A stretch of DNA of 64,000 nt from Atrichornis clamosus (Eukaryota; Chordata; Aves; Passeriformes; Menuridae): contig WBMZ01012759.1 in NCBI GenBank assembly GCA_013400975.1, positions 62,001-126,000 on the forward strand, read 5' to 3'. How positions within the stretch are numbered: the stretch's first letter is position 1; each line of letters starts with the position of its first letter. The notes under the pieces are model-generated. The model ran no database searches. It was not told the origin of the DNA and saw only the letters and a program-made list of their open reading frames with translations. The translations under genes and the position numbers were made by a program. Positions 38,399 to 49,772 of this stretch are shown here, piece by piece.

Positions 38399-38643
38399 TG
38401 GCCTTAGGCTGAGAAAGGGGAGATTCAGATTAGATGTTAGAAAAAAAATTTTCACTGTCTGGGTGGTCAAGCATTGGAATAGGTTGCCCAGGCAGGTGGT
38501 GGAGTCACCATTTTTGAAGGTGTTTAAGAAGTGTCTGGGCCTGGCTCTGGGGGATGTGATTTAGGGGTTACAGTGGTGGTGCTGGGTGGATGCTTGGACT
38601 GGGTGGTCTTGAGGGTCTCTTCCAACCTTGATGATTCTATGAC
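38399..38643 (+). mobile_element. CR1 LINE 3' end (CR1-Y-like)
   Basis: About 245 bases of a CR1 3' terminus in plus orientation. Diagnostic blocks are 'agattcagattagatgttag' near 38420, 'ggtcaagcattggaataggt' near 38465, 'ggcaggtggtggagtcacca' near 38491 and 'cttggactgggtggtcttga' near 38593. The end reads 'cttccaaccttgatgattct' then ATGAC at about 38620-38643. The block order differs from the copy at 1906-2240 and fits the CR1-Y type of tail, so the two copies come from different subfamilies. The 63-codon frame over its end has no meaning. Confidence 0.93.
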
Positions 38644-41600
38644 TTGGAAGATTTCCCTCATCATCATGAACGTATCCAGGAATGCTGACTACCTCTCAAT
38701 ACCTGCTTTGTGCAACAAGTGAGGAATAAACTCTGCTTACCTTCCCAAACAGGGTCAAACCAGCTTGGTAGAGGGAGCTGTCAGCACTTTGAGATCTGAT
38801 ACTGCATTTTGTGTCTGATAAATATCTGTGGGGAATCAGCACAGGAATTGCTTTCTGAAGCCTCATAGACAACATTTAAAATAACAAACAGGAGAAAAAG
38901 TGAGGCAGCAGTATCAGCGTATTTGGAATATCTGACACTGAAGGAGGTGGAGGGTGTTTCATGCCAAGTGGCAGATCTGAGTCTGACCTGACTGCAGTTT
39001 TAGCAGAGATTCTGGTTTAGGGCTGGTGACTGTGCCCTGCAGCTCACCTGCCTCAGTTTGCAGGGGACTGCAGATTAGAACCCCTTTGTGCCCCAGGGTC
39101 CACAGGTCTGATGCTCTGAGTCCCCACAACACGCTGCAATTAGCCACCTTCATGCTGCAATTAGCCACCTTCATGCTGGCTGGTTCCTCCCAGGAATGCC
39201 TGGTTCCTGCTGGGGCCCTGTGGTGCAGGCAGCAGAGCCTGGAGCCCAGCACCCGGGTCCCACGGGCAGCTGTGGCAGTGCAGCATCCCAGGCTGATGGT
39301 GAGGAGCTTTTCCTCAGCGCTGAATTCACCGAATTTTGAAAATAGCCAGATTTTTAAGGTCCATTACAGAAGCACGAAAATAAAGGAGGGAAAATAAAAA
39401 CAGGCTTTGGTTAGGGCAGGGGAGATATTCATTTTGTTGAGGAGAAAATGAGGCAAGGCAGAGTCATTAGCAGGGCTCCTTATGAAAGCAGGAGTTGCTT
39501 GGGAAATTACAGTGCCATTGACTAGAATACATGGAGCACAAAAGGGAGATATAATAAGAGGAAAGCAGTTATGCACCTAAGCTCTGAAATGTAGCATTAC
39601 ATCCATCCTGAGAGGTAATCATTCCTGTCATTACTAAGCTGTAAGATCACTCAGTCCTAGCATGGTAGAAATCCAGGAGCTCAGCACATCAGTCAGGTAG
39701 CTTTTCATAACTCTCTGCTTCTGTGGCTCAGCTGGAGTTCAAAAAAAGCCCCAGATAGTGGCAATCACTCTTATGGCTGCTAGCAAAGCTTGTAAGTAAT
39801 AACTCATAAACCTTCTTAATTGAAATAAATTAAATTTTATCTTCATTGCTGCTTTGCAGAGTCATTTGAAAGTGCATTGTTTCTTGTTCAGGAACTGATC
39901 CATTTGTACTTGCACTGGTGGCTCTGGAACAGAAAATTTGGGAACAAATGATGTATAACACAGAGTGCTATCTTCTTTTAAGTTGTCACTGGTGTCCCCC
40001 TTAAGTGCCACACTTGTGGTTTGTTGTTTCTGTGCATGCTCTGTGTTACACAACTGAGCCACGTGTGTGCAACTCCTGTGACAGAGGCAGCAGGTGTCAC
40101 ACTGCCAGAGAGAGGATGAAAGCAGTGAGAGGTGATGGCTGCCTGAGCAGGGTATGGGGGTGTGTCTGCACCAGAGATGGGCAGCAGGACAGAAATCCTC
40201 AGGGTGACTGACCACCATACTGCCACTAATGACTTTACCAGTCTTACTCTGAAATTATGTCTTGTTCACTGCCATAGAAACCATTCAAATTATTCCTAGT
40301 ACTGCCTTGCAGAACCAGGACATGATATACTGACTTGGAGAAAAGGTCCTGCACTCTATCTGTGAAGCAGCCAGAGAAACAGGAAAGTAAATGTTTGAGT
40401 TATTTACCACAAAGTTTGACAAAATGCAGAACCTTCTGACATCCTTAGAGGATAAAAAAACTCTGACAATCCCTGCCAAAAAGACAGTCTTGGAGAACAA
40501 GATGGAAAATCATATGTTTTGTTAAAAGATTCAAAGTAAAACTGTGACAGAAAAAATACTGCATAGCGGTGCAAATAATTGAGGATTTCTCCCAAAAGAT
40601 GCATAGGTTCTTAAAAATAGCTTGAACTATTGAGATGACCTTAAGATTACTGGCACCACAGAGCCGTAGACTTGCCCTCATTCATTTCTGTGTCCCCTCT
40701 TTCCTCTCATATTGTCTGAGAGCACATCCCAGAGAACAGATATACTTAATTCAAATGCTGAGGAATTCATTCCAACTGTGGAAATACAGCCATATCTCTC
40801 CATTGTCACTATTTATTACCAAAATATAAAAGCTTCTTTCCTCTCTACATAAAAACCTAATTTCTGTGTTTTCACTAAAGGTTTTTTTCCTAATAAGGAT
40901 TATTCTTCCTTACTTAGGGACCATGAATGAGTCACCCTCTGACCTTCTCTGGCATAACATAAACAGACAGAGTTTCTGGAGTATCCAACAGCAGGATGGG
41001 TTCTGCAGTCTTGAAATCTTTGCAAAAATGTTTTTGGATCATTTCCAGCTTGTCAACAAGTTTCTAAAATGTGTGGATTGAATGCTTAGAACTTAACACT
41101 GTGTCAGAGGGCAATTTACTAATTTCCTATTTTATGTCATGTTCTCAGAGGAAGCATTAATGAATATCCTGGTTGTATCTGCTGGGATCTGTCCTTATCT
41201 GCTGGGATGAATGCAGTACAGCTCAGTTTCCCAGTCACCAGAACATATAGGTCAGGCAGGCATCTGCTCCCAACACCTACACCCCAAAACATCTGCCCTC
41301 GGGAACCAGACATGCCTGCCCATCTGCTGATAGACACTTAGTGCCTGCTCTTTCTTGAATGAGACTTCTGTCCATCTTACACCATGTACTAGGAAGAGAG
41401 AGACCATTTACATTTTGCTTTCTGATTTGTAGATTGCAAACACTAAAACGCTCGCCTGGAGAAGGAAATGGTGCTGAATTTTATCCCTATAAATGATTTT
41501 CATCTCGGATGCTTGTCATCACTGTACCTAGCTTTAGAGGGCCTGACCATCTGTGGAAGCTGGGAATCTGAACTAAAGGCCTAAAAATTCTTTATATGGG

Positions 41601-42260
41601 GAAAGATGGGGACCTCAGAAGGGTGTTCACTGAGAAAAAGCTCAGCCTTCAACCGAGACTGTCAAGAGCGTGTCTAAGCTCCCCCAGATGATGGGAAGCG
41701 CTCTGTGCTTCACACAAGTCCTACATAATTTTATTCTATCCTTTCCAAAGGTAATCTAATGTAAAATGTTTGAAAAACGTTGGGAGTGCAGACTAAAAGT
41801 CCTAATTTAGGGTATCTGAGACACACACATTGCAGTCTTATTCCTCTGGAACAGAGAACTGGAAATGTTTTCCTACACAGAGCGGCAAGTTCAGTTTTTA
41901 GAGTGGGGAGTCCCAGAGCCCAGAGGAGCCACTGGTACTCTTGCAAGATGGGAGAGAGGGTTTTAAATGCCATTTGCTGAAAGGCTGCTTAGCCTGGACC
42001 TCCTGCATGGTGTGTCAGAGGCTGAGCAGAGCTAGCGTAGGCGAGACGGACACCACCACCCGGCTGGGGGAAACCTGCCCTCTGTGCCACGCTTTGGTGT
42101 GCAACTCATTTGCATCTGTGCACACTAAGCTCGGTTTGGGTGTCTGGCTCTGGCTCCTGCTGTGATTTGGACTGTGGTTTGACAAATTGGAGAGCCCCTG
42201 AGCAGACGAGGCACTAACTTACTGTGCTGTTCTTGGAGGGCAGCACTTCTTGACAGGCAA
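38644..42260. other. Non-coding spacer
   Basis: No gene recognised. A GC-richer stretch at 38985-39300 carries overlapping frames of about 97 and 123 codons on opposite strands, both crossing the short tandem duplication at 39133-39174. A similar pair lies at 39862-40226. None shows a domain or good splice sites at both ends. Confidence 0.55.
39133..39174. repeat. Exact 21-bp tandem duplication
   Basis: Two perfect 21-base copies (39133-39153 and 39154-39174), each beginning GCTGCAATTAG and ending CACCTTCAT, followed by a partial GCTG. Absence of any mismatch in non-coding DNA suggests a recent duplication, possibly polymorphic. Confidence 0.95.
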
Positions 42261-42424
42261 GTTAAATGCCTACGGACTTTAGAAATGCAAATTTAGGTAT
42301 CTGGGGACTCCAGCTAGGCTTTATGTAGGATGTTTTAGGAATTATGCTCTTCTACATAAGTGCCTAAATTCCACCCATGTTCCACTTCAGGCTTATTAGT
42401 CCCTCTGTGGATTTAGGCCTGGGA
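42261..42424. repeat. Possible ancient repeat with GCCTAAAT motifs
   Basis: The motif 'aagtgcctaaattccaccca' (42358-42377) and, 40 bases later, 'ctctgtggatttaggcctgg' (42403-42422) resemble an old sauropsid repeat that contains phrases such as 'aggcgcctaaatacctttg' and 'gaggatctgggcct'. 'gttaaatgcctacggacttt' near 42261 and 'gcaaatttaggtatctgggg' near 42287 may belong to it. I cannot name the family, and the similarity is weak. Confidence 0.28.
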
Positions 42425-45400
42425 AAATAAAAGGCAGGATGCAAGAACCACTAGACTGTACTTAATAATGAATCTCTGAGCAGAGAACACACAGGCTTTG
42501 GTTTGAGGTCCAGCCAAAATTGGAGTAAAATAAGAAGAGAAAACACATGTCTTGGGGGATTGCAAATCAGCAAATTGGTGCTGAATAGAAAGAGAGCAAT
42601 AGAAGAAGCAGCTGAGAGAGAGGAGAAACCAGGGACTTAAAGAAAATTGTCCATTCTCTAAAAATCATTACCAACATTTTCTACAAGTGTGGGCTATTAA
42701 AATACACACACTCAAAGATGTTCCTTTTTGTTTGGTTTGGTAGTGATCTTGAAATCGCAGTTTTTATGCATGATGAATGCCTGGTTAGAAACTGCCTTAT
42801 AACATTGAAATACTTCACACCTGGATTTCATATATATTTCTTTATACAGCTGCTTTCCACCAGAATAGCTAATGAGGTGAAAACTTGGAACCTCCTCTCC
42901 AGTTAGTTTGATATTGTGCAAGGAAGGGAGTTTCCCAATTCAATGGAAAGAGAGGCCACGGTCACGGCAAGGTCACAGGCAATGTTCACCCACTGTTTGG
43001 TGTGAAGCAGATGTAATCCAACCATAAATGCCCAGCTAAAGTTTTCCAGCTGGAAATGGTCATCCACAGTGCATTTCTACCCACTCTACACTGTTCCTGA
43101 ACGTTGTTGCCTGCAACTATGGCAGTAGCTTGCTTGTGCTGTATTGGGGCTGGGAACATCCAGATCAAAGGAGATCTTTCTGTCAATTCCCACGTCCCGT
43201 AGTCTTTTTAATCTAGTGCAATAATAATAATAACAACAGTACCAATATTAGTAATAATGTAATCACCAGCCTAAGAGCTCTGTTCTCATTTTGTGGAGGT
43301 TCAGGCTGATGTTCCAGTTCACGCTGAACAACACTTTAAGCTACAAATGAACTTGAATGAGGGTAATTGTACAGAAAGCGATTGCTCAGAAGCCCTGTGG
43401 GACAGCCACCATCTCTGTGCTGTGTTTGCACAACACTGAGAGGCACCAAGGTCCAAGGCTCCTCTGGGGCATCACCACCTGTGCTGAGATAAACTCTAAC
43501 TAATCTCTGAGGCTTAATGCCATCAGCACTGTAGAGTCTGTTTTCTCCTCCACCATTTATTCAAAGATCTTAAGCAAAAGCAGAGACAGTAACAAACATA
43601 AGGTTATGCAGAAGAATTCTCTATGGTTTTTTGGCGTTGTTGATGCAGAGAGGGGATCATCTTTAGCACACTGCTTTCCACTCTCATCATTTTTCTGCCA
43701 TTGACAGAAACCTGATAGAACATAAGATAGCTGGGCAACTCTTTCCTTACACAACCCTGAAATTTAAGAGATCAGAAAAAAATATTAGAGAAATAGTTTC
43801 ATAGCTAAGTTCTAAGAAACAAGCAGAAATGTCAAAGATGTTTCAGGAAATAAAATGCTAGTTGTCTTGGTCACTGGAGAATAACTTAAAATCTATTTTG
43901 TTTTATGATAGTTTACTGTTATGTGGTTTTCAGTGACTGATTGAATGACTTTTTATGAGGAAGACTGCATTTTTTTCCAACAACAATGCCACATTTTATT
44001 CCTTTTAACCAATAAAGAAGAGTATGAATGTTGGAGGCATTGGATCCTTTCAGCGTCCTACATTTTGCTATGTACCTCTTCTAACTCTTATGGTCATAGA
44101 TCCATGCCATAATGTCAGGATACTGTGAAATTCAAATTCATAGGAGTTTCACAGTTGTCCACATAAATTCAAGTTATAGCAATATGCACACGTTCTAGGG
44201 AGGACTGAAACTGAATTGCTTGGGGTGCTGAACAAACGTGGGAAAGGCGATTCCTCATCCTTACTACAGGTCTATCTAAAGAGGGAATAGAAATACTTTC
44301 TCGTGATTAAAATGGCCAATAGACCAACAACGTTTAAATCTCAGATATTGTGTTTTGCAACTGATCCTCACAATAAAAGATTGTAAACAAGTTAATATAT
44401 ACACATATTTTCAAGTTAATTCAATAGAATAATTGGAGAAAATCAGTCTGTTTACATAGGCTGTATGAACAGAAAGTGAAGCTGTATTAAATCATGTAAA
44501 TTATTCTCTGTGAGCTGTTTACTCTTTTCCAGTAATGATGTTATTTGTCACCCCAAGCCCCTGTATGTGGATGTAAACCAAAGCACATGTTAGAAAAAGG
44601 GAAATAACTATACACAACATGAGCTTTTCCTCTCTAGAGAAGTCTAGTGCTTCCCATTTACATTGTGGCCTTAATTAAGCAGTGATTGATGCTTATTTGG
44701 AGAGCTAAAGATAATTACTACCTTTTCCGATGTGAACTGGCTATCCCTTTGACCTCAGTATTTTAGCCAAAGAACATTGTGGGGAGTACAGTTCTTTTTT
44801 AATGCAAAAGAAAAAGTGCTCTTTTCTGTTCCTGTCTTGGTTAAGTTTTGCTCCTCAGGACAAAACTCCTTCCCCCTGCCAGATGGTTTTCCTGGCTCCT
44901 ATGGGACACAACAGAAGGAAAAGGTGCTTCAGGATGGTACCTCCTTAAGATGAAGAAAGAACTGCCTAGAGACCGTTCCCCTTTCAAGAGGGGAGAGAAA
45001 GAACATCCCAGTTGTTGTCTGGTGCTTCTGCCATGTGTTTTGTTGGCTATAAGGGCAGACAGAGATTGCACATAGAATTTCCATACAAGTGATTTTTAAA
45101 TATTTTAAAAGCTAGAGCATTATCAACCCCTTCAAAGGAACCTTTTCAGGCCTCTTTTCCATTGTTGGATTTATTTTTTTCATTAATGCACAGGTGTGTT
45201 AATGTCTCAATTTTATGGCAAGAGGGAATGAGAAAAAGATTAGGAACAAGTTTTCTGCTGCCATCTCTGCCCATCTGTTTGCCTGCTGTCAGCAAGAAAA
45301 TAAACTTCTCTCAAATACAATCTTTTCCTTTATTCCTCATTCTTTTCCTTTGTTGTTTTCCATATTGACATGATGTGAGGCTCTACAATGGCTATCTCCA

Positions 45401-48400
45401 AAACTGTTGAGCTCTCTGCCTTATCTTGATTTACATTACGTGCAGCTAGGTGGGCTTTATTTTAAAACAGCTGTCTGGAGAGATTTAGCCACCTCCAGCT
45501 GGCTTCATGCTTCAAATAAAATATGGCAGATACCTGGGCCAATGATCTGATGACACATTTTATCATTCCAATGGGAATTTCCTGTCCTGATAACAAACAA
45601 TTTCACAAGTTCCATCATGCCACCGAGAGTGATGAAAAAATTAATTTCATTCTGATGAAAACAATGGATTGGGTTTTTGTACGACGAGCTATAAGCAGGT
45701 TAATTGACTTCAGCATATCTTAGGGAGTCATGAGAAACCTTTGTGCTTGATATTTTACTCCAGTGTGTGGTTTGCATGCTCCCCTCCACTGCAGCACCTG
45801 CTCGCTTTTCTGAAGTGCTGTGCTGACAGTCTAAGAAAACACCTTTTCTCAAAAGCACCTTGGGAGATTTCAAATGGTGTGATAAAACAACTGTGGGATA
45901 GAAATTAGAAATCATACCCTAAGTACTCAACTAGGGGTGTTTGAAAAACCATGAAGGTCTGTGTGTTATGTATGTGGTATCATTAGAAAATATTTGGATC
46001 CCTTCCTGATATTTTTTTTAAAGTTCTGCATTCCTCATTGTATTCTGAAACAAACAAATGGGAGCAAGAGCAGCGATCCCATCCACAGTTAGGGAAATGC
46101 CAGTCGAAGCCCCATCTCACATAAGTAGGGGATGGTAATTGCATTTTACAAGCAATTAGAGGAACTTCTGGAGTTTCCACGTGCACTCTGTGATTTGGCA
46201 GCATGGCAGAATCGGAGAGATTTTTAATGTTAGTGCTGAAAGATTGTAAAATCATGCCTTGCGATGTAGAAAATGGAAGCTCCTTTGAAAGCTGCATTAA
46301 TGAGCTCATTTTACTAAACTTCATTAAACCAGCCATATAATCTGTGCAAACTTACTCTGCTTCTCAATTACATGGAAATGGAGTGTGCTCTGACGAGTTA
46401 GGAGCCAGTGGCCATTACTGATTGTGTCATGCCAGGTAGGCTAAGCTATTGCAGATGTCTTCTTTTATGATTTTTTTAAGCTGTAGGTGAAGAATTTGTC
46501 TGGGAAACGCGGCACGTGGCTGTGGGTTGATAAAAGACCTGCAGGACGTGGGGCTGTCGCATGTGGGGGCCGTGGAGACCCAGGCAGGTACAGCAGCATC
46601 ACATTTGGGTTGGTGCTTGGGCTGGTTCACAGAGCAGGGCCTTTGGGGGTACAGGTGCAAGTGGATCATGCAAAGGGATATTTCCAGTTCTCACAGGCGT
46701 GAGCTTGAACCTGTGAAGGGAGTAGGAAGATCCTCAGACAGGGTGGGGATGATCCAATATATCACCTAGGAAAAAAAAAAAAGTGGGCAAAACTTCTCTT
46801 TAGCTGAACACACTGCTGTTTATCTCCCCCCTACCTAATGACCTCTGCTATTGTCTCCTGGTGTTTTGGGCAGGGGTGGAGTGGTGTCTGCACTGTGCAT
46901 CCCTGTGCAGGAGGATTGTGGTCCCACAGACACCGTTCTCTGCTTTATGGGGGACTGCACAGGATAGATGATTTGCAAAAATAATTTTATTTCATTTTAC
47001 ATCCTCAAGAGATGCCAATCTATCAAATCCAAAATGTTTTGGAAAGAAATTCATTTTAATGGAATTTTGGAACTCAAAACATTTCTGTCAAAATATGTTC
47101 CTACTATTAATGACCTTCTATTGTGAAATTTGGGGAATTGACTTAGACTGAGAAGTAGAATGGAGTAACAGAAAAGGACTGAAACAAAAAAATTAAATTA
47201 ACCTGAACCAGCTTTATGGTTAGCAAAAAATTATGGCAATTTAGCTTTTCATCCCATTTGAGGGATTTATTTGAAACCTGTGACATGGGAAACCTTGGAA
47301 AGAAAGCACTGGAAAGATCAGGTGCCTTGTGATGTGTTGCAGCCCTATTCCCATTGGTTAGCCAAACTAAAGTTGTGCCTCGCACCTTTGCATGGACTAT
47401 TAAATTATCTGTTTATTCAAACTCTATTCCAAACCTCTTGTATGTATGAATAAGTAATCAACTAATCCTGTTGTCAGGAGCAGATGTGGCTTGCTCTGCT
47501 TTCCCTTTTATTGTATCAACCTGTCCTTCGAGTGTCCTGGTGTTTTTCTTTTAATTATGTACCAGTTGTGCCTTATTCTGTCTTGTGGGACACAATGTAC
47601 TGTAACAATTAACACCAGAACATCAAAGCTGACTCAGCTTTTATTGGTGAGGGGAAAGTCACGTAAGTGGTAAAACAGCACTTCTGGGATACCAAAGTTC
47701 TCTTCCCTAATTTTTTTTTTAAACCAAGGGATATAAAAGAGTACTGGTGACTTGTGTCTTTTCTCAATGTCTTTAATGTGACTTAAGTAAAAATTTTAAA
47801 GTGCTTCAAAATATATAAAATTTTAAAATTACTCATTGTGCATAAATCATTTACTGGTTTAGAGATCCTAACCTAAGACACTCAAAAGGGAGGTGGCTTT
47901 CAAAGAGAGTTAAGTATCTGTCAACCAAAAACTTTGCTGTCTCTACAGTGCTGAAATGATCTGTGCCCTGACTGTGGTTAGAGACATTGCAGAGGGGCAG
48001 ATGATTGACAGTCCTGGTGGCCACCACTGCACCAAACCATGGGCAGATTTACCATAAGACCACTTGCCAAAAAAAATTACATATTTGGGCTGGCCATGAT
48101 GCCTGGTCAACGTAGTAATGTAGCCTCCCTATGGAGGATTATATTTCCTGTGCTGCATATGGTCCCTCATTATGTCCTATAAACATGCTGTACGTGGAGT
48201 TTGGTGTGATGCAAACGTTTGGAAGAGAGCTTGTGATGAGGTTATGTAAATGAACTGGCTATGCCTGTTTCACCTGCACGGAGGATGAGTGGTTCCAGGC
48301 GTTATTTCCAGAGGAAAGGTCATGTCTTACAGAGAATATGCACACAAGGATGCTTTTAAGGAGTATCTGCAAAGCCCTGTGTGTTGTTCTACAGGCCGAG

Positions 48401-49710
48401 GAGAGGCACAGCATTATAGTCTAATGCTGTGGCATTATTCATAGCACTAATGTCAGGACAGTGACAGCAAAACTGGCTTTGGAAACACCACAAGGCCACC
48501 AGGACAAGAGGAACCAGGCAGAATTTGGATAGGGCCACTTTTAAATCCTTTTAAATGCAGGTTCCTGCACCTGGCTGTGCACAAAGGAGATTTAGGAAGA
48601 CTGTTTGGGGAAAAGGGATGGAATGGAAAGACTGAGAGCTGGCTCTCAGGGTAGGATGGCAGAAATGAGGCAACAGTGACTCTTTCTTAAATCATTCCAA
48701 GGTTTGCTCTGGGCCTGGCACAGACTGGTGTATGAAATGGGAAAACTGTAACTGGATGGTGCTATTCCCCCAGGCCTCCAGGCTGAGCAGATCTTGTTCA
48801 GAAAAGGTTCTTGTTGAAGGCAGTAATTATCTGGTAATTAAATGATGCTGTTGCATATGGTAGACTTCCAAAGTTGGATTGTCCTGGATTAATATAAGCC
48901 TGTATATGAAGAAGATGAGCAAAATCTTGCAATAAAACTTTCATGCACTTTTTTCTATTTGCCTTCTGTAATATAAAACCAATGTTAAATGAAACTGTAA
49001 AGTGAAACTATCAGCTATTTGGCAGTGGTTCAGGCAAGAAATACTGTTCAAAACCAAATTATATTATAAGCATGAAACATCTTTTCTGAGTGTCTGTGTT
49101 CGGGGAAAAACAATAGCTGTAAAGCTAATAGCAACTGCATAAGAGGCAAAACAGCACATACAGCTAAGAGTTCAGTGTGAATAAACTCAGAAGATTATGT
49201 GTTAGATGTAGTGGTTGAGGAGTGTCAATAAGATATTAAGAAACATCAGAAAATTCCTTCTCCACCTGTAATTTTTCCAGAGCCCTCCCGGAATTTTTTT
49301 TTTTCCTAATTTTTTTTTTCAGCAATAGCAGAAGCACTTGCATAGGTTAGTCCACAGACCAAGACATGTTAAGATTCAGGCTAGCAATTATTTTTGAACA
49401 CAAAATGTAAATTTTCTCAAGGCAATGAGCTGTTCAAAGACTGGCCTCAACATGCCATTAGAACATTTTTGGGTAATTTTTAACTTTTACTTACTGCAGA
49501 AAGCAAGTAAAATTTACATTAAGGATTCATATTAGCTTGCCTTTGGTGACCTTCCTGGTAAATAGTGCATCCAACTGAATCTTCCAAATTTTTTTCTTTT
49601 TCAGTTTTGTTTTTTTGGCTGTTTCTATCTGTACTTCTGTTGCCACCCTGAAATATTGACTTGATTTCCAACACCACTGGATCATTTTTTTGAGAAAATC
49701 TGTGTGTAGA
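42425..49710. other. Non-coding spacer with AT-rich conserved-element-like stretches
   Basis: No gene recognised. A short (AAT)n microsatellite lies at 43220-43233 and a run of 12 A at 46770-46781. The stretches 45490-45730 and 46080-46420 are balanced in base composition, free of simple repeats and dotted with ATTA/TAAT cores. In vertebrate DNA such stretches are often conserved regulatory elements, but conservation cannot be judged from one sequence. A 117-codon minus frame (45983-46336) and a 66-codon plus frame (45523-45723) overlap them and match no family. Several acceptor-like sites (for example at 44856-44860) lack good donors. Confidence 0.5.
43220..43233. repeat. (AAT)n microsatellite
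   Basis: Just under five AAT units, followed by AAC and further imperfect AAT-like units to about 43258. Confidence 0.85.
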
Positions 49711-49772
49711 TATGAAGTACTGCTCTGAAGGTCTGAAGGTTCTGATATAAAGTACTGTTCTGAGGGTCTGAA
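49711..49772. repeat. Imperfect 35-bp tandem duplication
   Basis: Two copies with period 35 start at 49711 and 49746. Each reads TAT(G/A)AAGTACTG(C/T)TCTGA(A/G)GGTCTGAA. A few substitutions separate them, so the duplication is older than the exact ones at 39133 and 51466. It lies in AT-rich spacer without a gene. Confidence 0.85.

Noticed and set aside
44820..44950. Polypyrimidine acceptor-like site followed by an open stretch
   Set aside because: No adequate donor follows, and the open frames end or shift soon after.
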